A stretch of DNA of 64,000 nucleotides, taken from assembly GCA_013397455.1 (NCBI GenBank), contig VYZB01000077.1, positions 608,711-672,710 on the forward strand, given 5' to 3'. Shown piece by piece: positions 37,501 to 48,000 of the stretch. The number at the start of each line of letters is the position of its first letter. Within the stretch, counting starts at the first letter, position 1. The notes under the pieces are model-generated. The model saw only the letters and a list, made by a program, of their open reading frames with translations. It was not told where the DNA came from and did no database searches. The translations under genes were made by a program, and so were the position numbers. Source of the DNA: Crotophaga sulcirostris. Lineage: Eukaryota; Chordata; Aves; Cuculiformes; Crotophagidae.

Positions 37501-40500
37501 GGCTAAGGAAAGTTCAGTTTCATGGAAAGATGTGAAATGGCTGTATGTGTTTTTTACTATTGTGTACTGTGTTAATGGACAAATAAAGTGAAGCCTTGTG
37601 TGTTACATAGCTTCTTATTCAGGAATAATGTGTCCATCACCTGTTTCTGTATTCTGGGAATCAGGCTGTGAAATCTCTTCTGCCAGAGTAGATTATTTGT
37701 ATCCACCTGGAAGATACCTGGCATATCGTCCATGCTTCCATTAGCAAGGTTGACGCAGAGCTACTGCTTTGTCAGAATATAAATGAGAAACACAAGAGAA
37801 AAGAGAATTCTAAATCAGAAAAAAAATTGTATCGTGCTTAATATAGATGAAAACTACAAGAAGTATGCCATCATTATTAGATGCACTGCAGAGAATAAAA
37901 TAAGGAAGGAAATGACTAGTGAATAACAGATAGGACAGATCTGAGCATTTTTGACTTTCAGTACTGAAACTAAGAGGTTCTTAGTGTATCATTTATATCT
38001 CTCTTCTGGAAAGATTACAAAAAGTGATGAACATGAACTAGGAAGTCATTCTCTATGTAATATGATGATTTAGTTATTTTCTAAGGTACCTGTCTTTTAT
38101 TTAATCAAAAAGGTGTCAAATGCCATAAACTGGGCTAAAAGTTTCATCAGTTGCCGGAAAAATACCACAGAATACAAAACAAAGGATTTTTCTTTCTTTC
38201 TTGACCTGAGGTCTCCAGTGAGCTCACCTAATGTATGTGAATTTAACAGATAAAGAGAGGTCTTTGTACTCCTCTCTGAGGCTGGGTTAGGAGAGACCAC
38301 AGGTACAAGTGCATTGATGCCCTGCTTGGGGGAAAGGCAGTTTCTTATAATTCATAGTTTACTTTCAAAATAATGGCACTTGCCCCATAATGTTTTGGTC
38401 AAGTTCAGAGGAAGTTTGTGATCCATGAGAACTAAAATGTAAACACCCAGTGGACTATTCTGTAGTTGGGAATAAGCGAAACAGGGCCTTAAAATCACAT
38501 TTTTACACATTTAATTTCGTACATTTAAATATCTGTTGTAAAGCTCTATCTATATCAGTAGCTATACAGACACAGCAACACAACTCTACATGCATCGTTG
38601 CATTTTTCTGAGACTAAACAAAACAAAAATTGTCTCCAGAAATTGTCTTTGCAGCAGGGACCATGGAACGGGGCACCCTGTATTAAACAGGGCAACAAAG
38701 CTGTGGCAGTGGAACTTATTTCAGCATTGAGCAAAAGGGGTTAGAAATCAATCTGAGAGGAAAAAAGAGGGCTGGAAGGTTTCCCGAGTTCTGCTACTTT
38801 GTGTTCTAGCCTTAAACAAAAACTGGTGGTGTAGGAACTGCGAAGGTAGGTCAGACCACTCCCTGGTCTAGATAATCCATGAGCTAGACTGCTTCAAGGC
38901 TTGATGCCATATCCTACAGAAGAACTCCGCAGCTGTAGTGAAGGATGTCCATGAGGAGCTGTTCCTTTCCGGAAAAGGGATGAAATAGGGAGACAAACAC
39001 TGCAGGCAGGTTTGAATGTTAAATTTGAAGATGCAACCTCCTAGAAGAGCATTTAAAACACTATAAATAAAAGTACGTAAGGAAGAAAAAAAATCAAGGT
39101 CTTATTACTCAAGCTTCTGAGAGTAATTAGGATAAAACAGAAGTCTTCTCTACTATTAATATTTTAATACTACTTTGCAGCTCTTCCTTGTATTGTGGGG
39201 GAGTGGAGTCACTGGAGTGGCTGTGCAGGACAATGTCAACCTGATCTGCGGATACGTAGGCGTTATGTACAACAGGAGCCTAAAAACGGTGGGGAACCTT
39301 GTCCTGCTCTAGAGGAGAAGGCTGGCTGCCTGGAATACCTGACTTACCAGGGAGAGGACTGCGGCCATGAACATGGTATTCTCTCTTTGCTTTATCTGTT
39401 GCTCATCAGGGCCTTCATAAATTTTACTGATGTCAATGAACAGGAAAAAAAAGCCTGAATCTGCAGCTAGCTGGTTAAACATGCAATTTAAAACCTTACT
39501 TTCTACTGTCGTATTGCTCTTTATTTCATTCTTATATTTTTTTCCTATGTAGGCTTTTTCTAATTTCTATTAAGTAAATGACTAAGCTGCATGCATTCCT
39601 TCAGTCTCTTGATTTAAGCCCCCCAGTCAGTATCAAATTATCTCTATGCAAAGTTATAACACAAATTCAGTAGGAAATTGGCAACAAAGCTCTTGCAGGA
39701 TTCCAGCACATGCTGTTTCCTCACAGACTAGACTGCATGCATTTCTATATATATGAATATTTCTTCAGAGTAAGAAGAGAGCTTAGCTGTAAGGGATGGG
39801 GTTAAGGTCTGATGTTGCCAACATTTTACCACTTTTTCAATAGTCAGTCAGCATCACCATCCACAAGCTCCCGATTCATTCACCCACTGTTACAGTAATT
39901 GAAATATGACTCAACTGTGCATTGCTGCCTTACCGTAACCGTTTTCTTCCTCAGTCCCTGCTTTCATAACTACCTCTGAATATGGTAAAGAAAGAAAAAG
40001 AAGAGCAGCATCTTCTCTTTGGTCTTCAGATAAAGAAGAAGCTGGGTAATCTATTTATTATATGCATATGGGTCATCTTGTTCAACAGAAAATAGCTCGC
40101 TACAGAGAAAAATGTAATAAAATCTGCAATAATTACACAATAAGCTATAGCTAGTATTTTTTCTGTCTTCCATTTGTATGTTATTTTTTATTTCTAATTG
40201 TCCTGCATTAGACACTGGGGTCACAGCAAATCTAGGGACAGCTGCTTTTGAAAGCAAGTGTTAAATAATGCTAAATAAAAGCTGAATGCATCCCTAAGTG
40301 CAAGTCTAAGAAACTGGATAACAGTCTCTGAACAAACAAAACAAAGAAAATGGGCTGAATGTGACCCATCTCAAGAGACTTTTTTTTTTTTTAAATTGAC
40401 TCAAGAAGTAAAGAGATTTGTTTTGCTACCTGTAGAAATAGTTACAAAGTTTAAATTAGACTATTACTCGATCCGTAATGCTCATAATGCTTTGCCCTAT

Positions 40501-41825
40501 GCTACTTTCCCCAGAACAATAAAGCCTGTCAGTATTCTTAAATCCTCTTTGCCATTTTCTCTTTAAGGACCATAGAAGAAATAATATGGGTTACTGAGAT
40601 CTGTTTTCCAACATAAATTAGGAATACAGAACACCACCAGAAAGTGAGATTATACATAAAGCATTGGACTGGGGCATGGAATGAGAAATAGTTTGGATAA
40701 TGTCTTTAAGAATCCATTAGGGTCAGGAACAGACTTGCTAACAATGATGATTTCTAACTTGCATCATTTGTATGATATGTAAGTACATTTAAAGTATACA
40801 CCTAGCTTGTGCGTTATCTTTCATAACATACAGTATTTCTACTCCTTCTGAGCAGATATTGCGTGGAATTTAAAACAGAAACACTTTCACACCACTGTGC
40901 TTTGGAGAACCGGCCGTATGCTCGATGGATGCAGTACCTACGAGAAGGACATACTGTGTGTGTAGCTTGCCAACCTCCAGCTATGAATACTGACACACAT
41001 CGCTGTTCAGGAGATGGCCATAATGCAGATGGGTAAAGAAAGCCATTTTTTTCTGCTGTCTCTTCTGTAGCAAAATCCAGCATAGGAGTTAAGACTTCTC
41101 AAAGTCTCATTAAAAGCTGTGTATCCTATACCTAAAAAATGAAACAGCTTCTAGCACTTGTAGAGCTCAGATGATTTACCCTATCAGTTGTCACAGAATT
41201 TTTTTTTAAGACCTAGATAAAAATGGGAAATAATTTCCATATAACAGTTCAGTACTTCGAATGCTTTATTTACTATTGAGAAGGCATGATGCCACTTCTG
41301 TAGTGCAAGAGGTCTTTACAGCTATGGGTATTTCCTGCCCTAATCCAAATCAGATTTCAGGTTTAACAATTGTGCATCAGTACTCCTCTCAAACCTATAC
41401 AACTAGTTTCTAGAACAGTAATTTTGAAAACACGTTCAATATATGGAACAGATTTTTATTTGATCTATAAATTTAATATATATACATTTATTAATATGCA
41501 TACAATTTAATACCCATACAACTAGCTACTGCATACTATACTTAAGAATACAGTGACTACTCCAGAATACATTTTAAGAACTGGATGAGCTAATTAAAAT
41601 CTTCCATTGTTAAACAAACCTAATATTCTGACATGTTTACAACGCAAATTAGTAACATGGAATACAGTTTTCAGTGTTTTAATTCCTCATTTATTGTCAC
41701 ATTTCAGAAGTAAAATCTTACACTGGGAAGCAGTTGGCAACTCTCAGTGCCAAGGAACCTGGAAGAAGATCCGGCAGCTGGAGCACTGTTCATGTCCCCT
41801 GGTGCATAGCTTTATTTTTACATAA
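31344..41825 (+). CDS. SBSPON: SBSPON, somatomedin B and thrombospondin type-1 domain protein (5' end in gap)
   Basis: The coding exons are 31344-31528, 39181-39375, 39955-40045, 40856-41032 and 41708-41825. All introns are GT-AG and codon phase is continuous throughout, giving 254 visible residues against about 264 recalled for human, so only a few N-terminal residues are lost in the gap. Order of domains: end of a signal peptide; a ten-cysteine somatomedin-B module; a six-cysteine TSP type-1 repeat with WSHWSGC and an RIRRR basic strand; a short basic linker; and a cysteine-bearing C-terminal region ending in HSFIFT. The family is a small secreted extracellular-matrix protein; its molecular role is poorly known. 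It converges with TERF1. Assignment rests on domain order, exon phases and close similarity to the mammalian protein as I remember it. Confidence 0.95.
31980..32336 (+). mobile_element. CR1 LINE 3' fragment, sense, in SBSPON intron 1
   Basis: It reads CTCTCTACAACTACC, GAAAGGAGGTTGTAGTCAGG and CAAGCTTCATCAGGGAAAGT, then the block encoding [20 protein letters not shown], and closes GTTGGACTCGATGATCTCAG...GTGGTACTGTGATACTGTGAA. The frame is open across most of the element, so it is fairly young. A small duplication of CGCTCTCTAC-like sequence sits near its 5' edge. Confidence 0.95.
33447..33469. repeat. TC-rich microsatellite
   Basis: A short run of TCTG and TC dinucleotides in SBSPON intron 1. 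Confidence 0.7.
36824..37412. other. unassigned region with open frames on both strands in SBSPON intron 1
   Basis: On the + strand, a frame runs from the ATG at 36867 to 37412 (about 181 codons). It is rich in cysteine and resembles no family I know. On the - strand, an ATG frame of 85 codons runs from 37102 to 36845, followed 16 nt later by AATAAA (36829-36824). GC is somewhat higher than in the surroundings. It could be an old retroposed or LTR-like remnant, a lone exon, or chance; I do not recognise it. Confidence 0.2.
39181..39375 (+). CDS. SBSPON: SBSPON exon 2: thrombospondin type-1 repeat
   Basis: The acceptor is TTTGCAG|CTCTTCC and the donor CATG|GTATTC. The exon encodes [18 protein letters not shown], a basic [11 protein letters not shown] strand, and cysteines that complete the six-cysteine TSP1 pattern (EPC, AGC, EDC). 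Both tryptophans of WxxWxxC, the usual C-mannosylation context, are present. 195 nt; both junctions split a codon after its first base, so the domain is a symmetric cassette. Confidence 0.96.
39955..40045 (+). CDS. SBSPON: SBSPON exon 3: linker
   Basis: The acceptor is TTTTCTTCCTCAG and the donor GG|GTAATC. It encodes [18 protein letters not shown] followed by [12 protein letters not shown], in phase with both neighbours. VPAFITTS is recognisably the mammalian SBSPON linker. The exon is only 91 nt. The KERKRR run is a possible furin-like or heparin-binding basic patch, which is inference only. Confidence 0.93.
40856..41032 (+). CDS. SBSPON: SBSPON exon 4: C-terminal region, first part
   Basis: The acceptor is CTGAGCAG and the donor GG|GTAAAG. 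It encodes [18 protein letters not shown], then [20 protein letters not shown] and a [12 protein letters not shown] end. Six cysteines suggest disulfide-bonded extracellular sequence. Phase is continuous on both sides. Confidence comes from the phase fit and the conserved WMQYLREG and CQPPAMN blocks. Confidence 0.95.
41708..41825 (+). CDS. SBSPON: SBSPON exon 5: C-terminus and stop
   Basis: The acceptor is TCACATTTCAG|A. It encodes [20 protein letters not shown], then [18 protein letters not shown] and a TAA stop at 41823-41825. The HSFIF ending is the family's C-terminus. The preceding exon leaves two bases that join with the first A to make a glycine codon. Confidence 0.95.
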
Positions 41826-42058
41826 ATGTTTTTAAAAAAACCTTTAAAACAGCAACAACAAAAAGATTAAGAAAATTAACAGGAATGCCAAGAAACCTAC
41901 ATATTTCAGCTGAATTTTCTGGAGCCTAAAAAAAACTTTAAAGGATTCAGAACTTTAGAAAAAGCATTTCAGGAAACTCTTTCTGCCTTAATACAAAATG
42001 CTAAGACTGATTTTTGTGTTAGAATGCTAGAAGAATGTTTCCATGTTTCTGTTTTGTA

Positions 42059-42064
42059 ATTAAA
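42059..42064 (+). promoter_or_regulatory. SBSPON: candidate SBSPON poly(A) signal (ATTAAA)
   Basis: This is the first canonical-type hexamer variant downstream of the SBSPON stop, 234 nt after it. No AATAAA was noticed on the + strand before the CR1 at 42,877. Usage is inferred from position. Confidence 0.4.
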
Positions 42065-42876
42065 GAGCTTATGTTTCTAACTGTAGTAGCTGCTTTTCTT
42101 GAACTGCTCGATCTTTACTGGCTGCAGTCTTGTTTACAGGCATTGCTCCTAATCATCAGTGAGCCAGCCAAACATTCTCAAGTCTGAGAAGAGTCTCTGT
42201 AATTGTTAAATAGCAAGGGTGTGTAAAAATGATAGTTTGAGAACTAAAACTGGATTTCAGTTTAGATACTTTGTTCCTTCCCAATATCATCTAGACTGTT
42301 GTTTATACTACAAGTAGATAAGTATTATTCCTCTACCTGGTAGCGTTCATGTTCAGCAACCATCATAAAAATATAAGACTAGTCAGTGTTGTTAAGTAAG
42401 TAGTCTTGCTCAGAACTTTGTGTCACTAATACACAGTGTGAACTTCATGGCAGACAAACCTAAACAAGACTTTGACTAATGCCTTGGCTAACATTACACA
42501 AAATTATTAATTAGTAGTTAAAACTGCACATGTACAGTGATTAACATAGAAATCTGCAATATTAGAGCACTGGCAAGGCTGCTATGCAGGTAACTCAAGT
42601 GCTTGTTTTGTTACCTATTAGTTACCTTGAATTATTATTACAGCATTAAAGAAGCTGCATACTGCACTCTCATTTGTCAGATACCTGCTATAACTTTTTT
42701 TGAATTGTTGGCTTGCAGGTGCTTTAGCATTCCTTGCTGAAGGACAAAGCCTTAGTTTATCAAGATCCTGAAATTCACAATGTTTGCTAAAAAGAAATTA
42801 TGCCTTCAGGTTGAGAAAATTTGCTTTCAATACATTCAGCATCTCTGCAGAATCTAAAGACTAGTGCTTGCTGCTG

Positions 42877-43085
42877 TTTCACAGTTTCACAGTATAACCA
42901 GGTTGGAAGAGACCTCTGAGATCATCAAGTCCAACCTATAAGCCAATGCTAACACCATCTCATCACCTAAACCATGGCACTCAGTGCCTCATCCAGTCTT
43001 CCCTTAAACACATCCAGGGTCGGCGACTCCACCACCTCCCTGGGCAGCGCATTCCAGTGGCCAATCACCCTTTCAGTGAAGAACT
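42877..43085 (-). mobile_element. CR1 LINE 3' end, antisense (part before gap)
   Basis: It starts with TTTCACAGTTTCACAGTATA terminal repeats, then AACCAGGTTGGAAGAGACCT, and runs through the GCGACTCCACCACCTCCCTG block until it is interrupted by N at 43,086. It lies between the SBSPON and TERF1 3' ends. Confidence 0.95.
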
Positions 43086-43185
43086 NNNNNNNNNNNNNNN
43101 NNNNNNNNNNNNNNNNNNNNNNNNNNNNNNNNNNNNNNNNNNNNNNNNNNNNNNNNNNNNNNNNNNNNNNNNNNNNNNNNNNNNN
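43086..43185. other. assembly gap (100 N) inside a CR1
   Basis: A run of exactly 100 N, the conventional size for a gap of unknown length. CR1 sequence on both sides is collinear, so the missing part is probably an internal CR1 segment of roughly 100-150 bp. Confidence 0.97.
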
Positions 43186-43406
43186 AGGTAGTTGTAGAGA
43201 GCAATAAGGTCGCCCCTGAGCCTCCTCTTCTCCAGACTAAACAGCCCCAGTTCCCTCAGTCGCTCCTCGTAGGGCTTGTGCTCCAGCCCTTTCACCATCT
43301 TTGTTGCCCTCCTCTGGACATTCTCCAGTATCCTGACATCTTTCCCAAACTGAGGGGCCCAGAACTGTACGCAGTATTCAAGGTGAACGCAGTATTCAAG
43401 GTGAAC
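43186..43406 (-). mobile_element. CR1 LINE, antisense (part after gap)
   Basis: It continues the same element: GGTAGTTGTAGAGAGC, then GAGCCTCCTCTTCTCCAGAC, reverse of the coding stretch [20 protein letters not shown] on the - strand. It ends in an 18-bp tandem duplication. Confidence 0.93.
43371..43406. repeat. 18-bp tandem duplication within CR1
   Basis: GCAGTATTCAAGGTGAAC occurs twice head to tail at the 5' boundary of the CR1 copy. The repeats are identical, so the duplication is recent or an assembly artefact near the gap. Confidence 0.85.
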
Positions 43407-44842
43407 TTGCTGTTGCTAGCAGCTGCAAGAAGAAACCTAAGCATTTGGTGGCAAGAACGAGGAAGGTGATCTGGCTGAGGTCCAGTCCACAGTAAGAGTG
43501 TGAAACAAACCTTTGTAACTGTACTGCACTATTTTATCTTAAGGCAAACAGGCCTCCAAAACAGGAAGCAGCAAGATTATCTTAATACATCCTAAAGAAG
43601 AATATATCTCTTTCTTCGCAGCCAGGAAAAAAAAAATATCTGAGGGGCTTGGACACATTGTTTTCCTTGTAACGTTCTTGTAAAGCAAAAACCTTATCCA
43701 AGGACAAAGCTATAGAAAATATCCGAATTGAAGAGATTTCACTTTTAAAAGAATACTGTGATATACTAGTTCAAATAACTTGATCTTCACCATTATGACA
43801 GGGAAAAGTGTGAGCTTTCTGAGGTTGTGGAACTCTTTTCCCACAATTTGAACCAAGAGAGACAGTGTATTACCGTCATCCATCTGTTACAGTCTCTCAC
43901 AAGCAGGACATTTACAGTGACCAACTGACATCTTGATAGTTTGTTAACCACATCAGAGCGTATTTTTGCTTGCTGTCACTGCAGACGGAGACAGTGGAGG
44001 CCATAGTTGAAACATGTCTCATGCTGTCAGTGTCAGTAGACTCATTACTGAGTCCCACTTCAGCCATTCATTTTAGAGCTTTCCCTTTCCTGCTAGTCTA
44101 GAAGTCACTTTTCAAGACAAGGTAGGTGGCACATGATAACCAAGAGATGTTAAGAGCTAGTATTCTACTGTTACTTTCCATATGTTTTCCATCTCTTCTG
44201 CGAGATAAAACCTGCTATTATTTTGAACTTATATATTGGCATAATCTTCTACCTAGAACTTCAGCCTAGTTCTTAAAAAAAACAACAATCAGCTTATAAA
44301 AATACATGGAGTATCACATTTTTAACTGAAAAAAAATGAAACAGTTTGTAAAATTAGCAAATATCAATACATACATATTTATTTGGCATAACTTCCTGAC
44401 AGATATGACAAGCCTAAACAAAATTTTGAAGTGAAGCAAATCATATCAGAACTGGTTATCATGGCAGGACATAAACTGATAAAAAGCTTGATTTGACTGG
44501 AGACAACTTTTTAAACAGATTGAACACTTAAATCTATTAGCCTCTATCAAGCTAAATATGTTCCCAGTCATTTAATACCCCTATGTACATAATTCATCTT
44601 TCTTAAATTACTGCAACCGTTCTTCACATCAGAAATCAGGTCATCTAATGCAAGTAGCTAGAAGGACAGGCTTTATGTTTAAGTCATCACTACCCAAGCA
44701 ATTTTTTATTACTATTCCGTTTCATGTTTTAGAACAACAACACTGCTGGACACTCTGAGACTAAAATAAATTATTATTTTCAAAAGCTAGACTAGGTCCT
44801 TATGTAGGGAAAGATAAAAAGAGCTGATTCATGTAGTCCAAA
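43407..44842. other. spacer after CR1 and TERF1 3' UTR
   Basis: Unique AT-rich sequence between the CR1 and the TERF1 stop. The higher-coordinate part is TERF1 3' UTR; its extent is not determined. No open frame of note. Confidence 0.5.
44705..44710 (-). promoter_or_regulatory. TERF1: candidate TERF1 poly(A) signal (AATAAA on - strand)
   Basis: TTTATT on the + strand reads AATAAA on the transcript, 133 nt past the TERF1 stop. Another AATAAA is at 44378-44383. Either could be used; this one is the nearest. Confidence 0.4.
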
Positions 44843-45001
44843 CTAGCCTTGTTCGATCCTGCACAGTGTTCTCCACCGGTCTTTTAGCATGACACTAGTT
44901 CGGCTGTTGAAGTTACCATGGACCAAAATTTTAGCCCAATTACCCACTCCAAACTCCCTTACTCCTGACTTCAGTTCCAAGTCTTCTTTGTAAGTCCATC
45001 G
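44843..45001 (-). CDS. TERF1: TERF1 exon 10: Myb/telobox domain and stop
   Basis: The acceptor is TTTCTGTAG|CGATGG. It encodes [20 protein letters not shown], then [17 protein letters not shown] and [15 protein letters not shown], with a TAG stop at 44845-44843. The three Myb tryptophans (W2 of the exon, NW, RW) are present, and VMLKDRWRT is the TRF1 telobox recognition helix. The tail after the telobox is only about six residues long. Confidence 0.97.
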   Translation of the reverse strand, partial: RWTYKEDLELKSGVREFGVGNWAKILVHGNFNSRTSVMLKDRWRTLCRIEQG

Positions 45002-48000
45002 CTACAGAAAGAACAGAGAAAATACCAGATACATGAACAGAGGAAAGCTATTAATGCATAAGCATTTGCTTATAGCAAATATAAAAGCAACTTATTATAT
45101 CACGCTCACGTTATTACTGAGTACAGATGTCTGAGGGTCAGTAGGGTCATTTTGATTCCCTTTGTGCACCATAACTTGACACTAAATACAATGTTACACA
45201 GTAGCAGACATGACCTGGAATGTGAACTATGTTTCAAAGTTCACAAATTACAGAAGGGAAAATAAATAAATAATTAAAAAAAAGACATTGGGCAAAACTT
45301 TACTTCATTCAAAACATACTTTCCAAAATTGTACTTTATTACCTAATTAGCCAAGAAAAACCTTGAGTGATCCTAGTAGGCATCACAAAAGAGAAAGTAT
45401 TTTCTGACACTTTAATCCAGGGACTGAGACTCAAGACACCATTTACTAACAACAAAGGAATTTCAGTGTCCTTAGAAAAAACCAAATCGTAGTATTTAAA
45501 ATGCTGGTAGAAGCAAAATGACACATATTGCATTTGAAAGCGAGATCGATATCCTCAGGTATCTGCATATATCCTGACATATCCTCATATTTTCAGGTAA
45601 CAACTATGCATTCATTTTTATGCATTTGTTGAGCCCACATGTCAGTGTCATGACCTATAAGCTTTTTCTTTAAGAGATATTTCTCTCATAAAAGAAAATT
45701 ACTTGTAGAAACGCATCTGTAAGCAATCCCTTCCAATGAAGTCCTCCAGTGTACCAGTTCTTCCTTAGTTGCTTCTCGAAACAAACATCTTAATATAATT
45801 AATTTTAAGACTGCACACAGAGTGAAGGAAAACTTTTTTTTTAATCAAATAATTGATTTTAAAAAAATACTGTAAAGTATGAGGGAGAACAGAGTATCAA
45901 CTTCCTTTTATTGTAGGTTTATAGAAATATGCATATAACAAAAGTTTACAGATCATATACATCCTATTATGCCTATTTTTAACCACTGCATTTTCACTAT
46001 AGGTGTATTACATATGTTCATTTTTGTACTGTGGAACAGCAATTAGCAACTTCAATATGAAATTATTTTAAAACAACTTATTCTGCTAAAATCTGATCCT
46101 CCACAAGTGTCTTCAAATCTCTGCTTGCTTAATACACAACTAATCATACTGATGTACGAACAGCACACCTCCTTAGGCAAACTGATTTGCATATCATATA
46201 TGCAAATACAGGAAAGGATCCCCAGTTGAAACCATTGTGTAGGAAAACTGTTCTTAAAAAGGAAGTATCAATTTCTATTCCAAATTGCAGTTTGATAGCA
46301 TGTTCTTTCTAAATTTATTCCCCAAAATCTGAAATGTAAAGATTCAGTTTACAGAAAAAATGTAAACCTAAAAATGTTAGAGATTGAGGTGCACAGATAA
46401 TTGTATTGTGTAGCTGTTCCATTTAATTTATTTGTGTTCATTTCTGCTTCTTGCAGTGGAGATGTCATGTTACTCACAATGGTCTCATGTACCATAGTTA
46501 TGAAAGGAGACAAAGTTTTCACTGGTGTCACACTGGCATTTCTGTGAGCACCAGTAGATCCCATATTAAAAGTCAGACTTTTATGATATGTGCATGTGTT
46601 TATGTGTATGTCATGAGCAAATGACTGCTGAAAATCCAACCAAGAAATTATCTTATTTCTGCATTTAACCATTGCCTGTGCTTTACTTATTTTGCAGTTG
46701 CTCTGAAATAGTAAAAAAGTCAGCATTTTTGTTAAGAGCACTATGACATTTATATATGCAAGTGATCAAAAGCACTGCAATTACTTACTCATGTTTATTG
46801 TTTGAAAGCAAAATAGTTAATGTCTCATAGGCCTGAGTATTTATAGAACATTTGCAGCTAATGGTCTTGCCAGTTGGCACAATTTAATTGACAAAGCAGT
46901 AAATTATTTGTAAGAGGAAGCACTGCCTAGAGCCTTTGTGTCTGATGAATTTAATTGGTTGTTATGTACCATACACTGCTTATCTGGCACAGTTTTGGTG
47001 AAAAAACAGGTTGTAAAAGTCATAGGAACTCTGCAGCTGCCCCAGTTGGGCAGAGTTCACATTAGCAAGAAGCTGTTGCTCTGCTGCTCCCTGTCCTCTC
47101 CTATAGCCACAGCAATGAGCTGCTTCTGCTCTGACCTGATCTAAACTGCAATTTGCGTTTATTTCCATGATAGCATCTGGTGCAGTGACTGGGATTCACA
47201 TGTCCTGATTCGCTCAGGAGGACCACTAGCTGCTCCCTGCCAAACCCCCAGTGCTGTTTAGAAAGGTACTGGATCTTTTGAAACCCCTGCTGGGGCTTCA
47301 GCCAAGGGTCATCGGTAGGCTCCTGCGGTGTGCAAGGGCTGCTGAATCTCAGCTTTTACTACAGGTCAGTCCAGAGCCCCACTGGAAGTCAGAAGGGGGA
47401 AAGGTAATTGTAATTCTGGTCTAGGCAAGGGAAGTCTGGTAAAGGTACTTCTGGTACCTGATAAAATTTAGGAGAGGCTGGTGAGGCAAGTCCCAGTTGA
47501 CATCAGCTATTAACATGGTATCAGTAAGCTGGGTTCAGGATAGGGCTGAAGCCACACACAGCTAACGTGCCAGGGACTGGCATTAACTCAGCTGCAAGGG
47601 CAAGGGGTAAAGATTTGGTCCTGGATTGCCAGTTACACCTTTCCAGTCTCCAACTCTAGTACGAGCTTCCTGAGGACCTGATGTTAACAGTCTCGACCAG
47701 CACAGTGGGTTCAGGATACACGTGGTGACCAAGAGGAGTACTTGTGTGTCTTGCCACTTCTCCTTCGAGTCTCTAGTTATTCTCCAGCAGCCAGGCAGAA
47801 GGGTCCTGGGCTAGGGTGGCTGGAGGAGGTGGTTGCTTCTATCATCCCTTAAGATTTTTGTAGCCAGTAGGATTTGGTCACATTGTGAGTATTTCTGAGA
47901 TTACATGTATATAATACTTCTTATGTGATGAGGGAACTAATCCTTTGCTAATGTACCTACAATGATAAATTTGAAACATAACTTGTAGAGCCTTATGAGG

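Larger units (their letters stand above)
31529..39180 (+). other. SBSPON: SBSPON intron 1 (7.65 kb)
   Basis: It begins GTAGGT and ends TTTGCAG. Contents: a GC-rich first part continuing the CpG-rich exon 1 region to about 31.8 kb, a sense CR1 (31,980-32,336), a TC-rich microsatellite (33,447-33,469), and an unassigned region with long open frames on both strands near 36.8-37.4 kb. Otherwise it is unique AT-rich sequence. Confidence 0.85.

Noticed and set aside
47150..47900. Less AT-rich block in TERF1 intron 9 that resembles an LTR in texture
   Set aside because: I could not find terminal TG/CA ends with a target duplication or a known LTR block, so I do not call it a mobile element.
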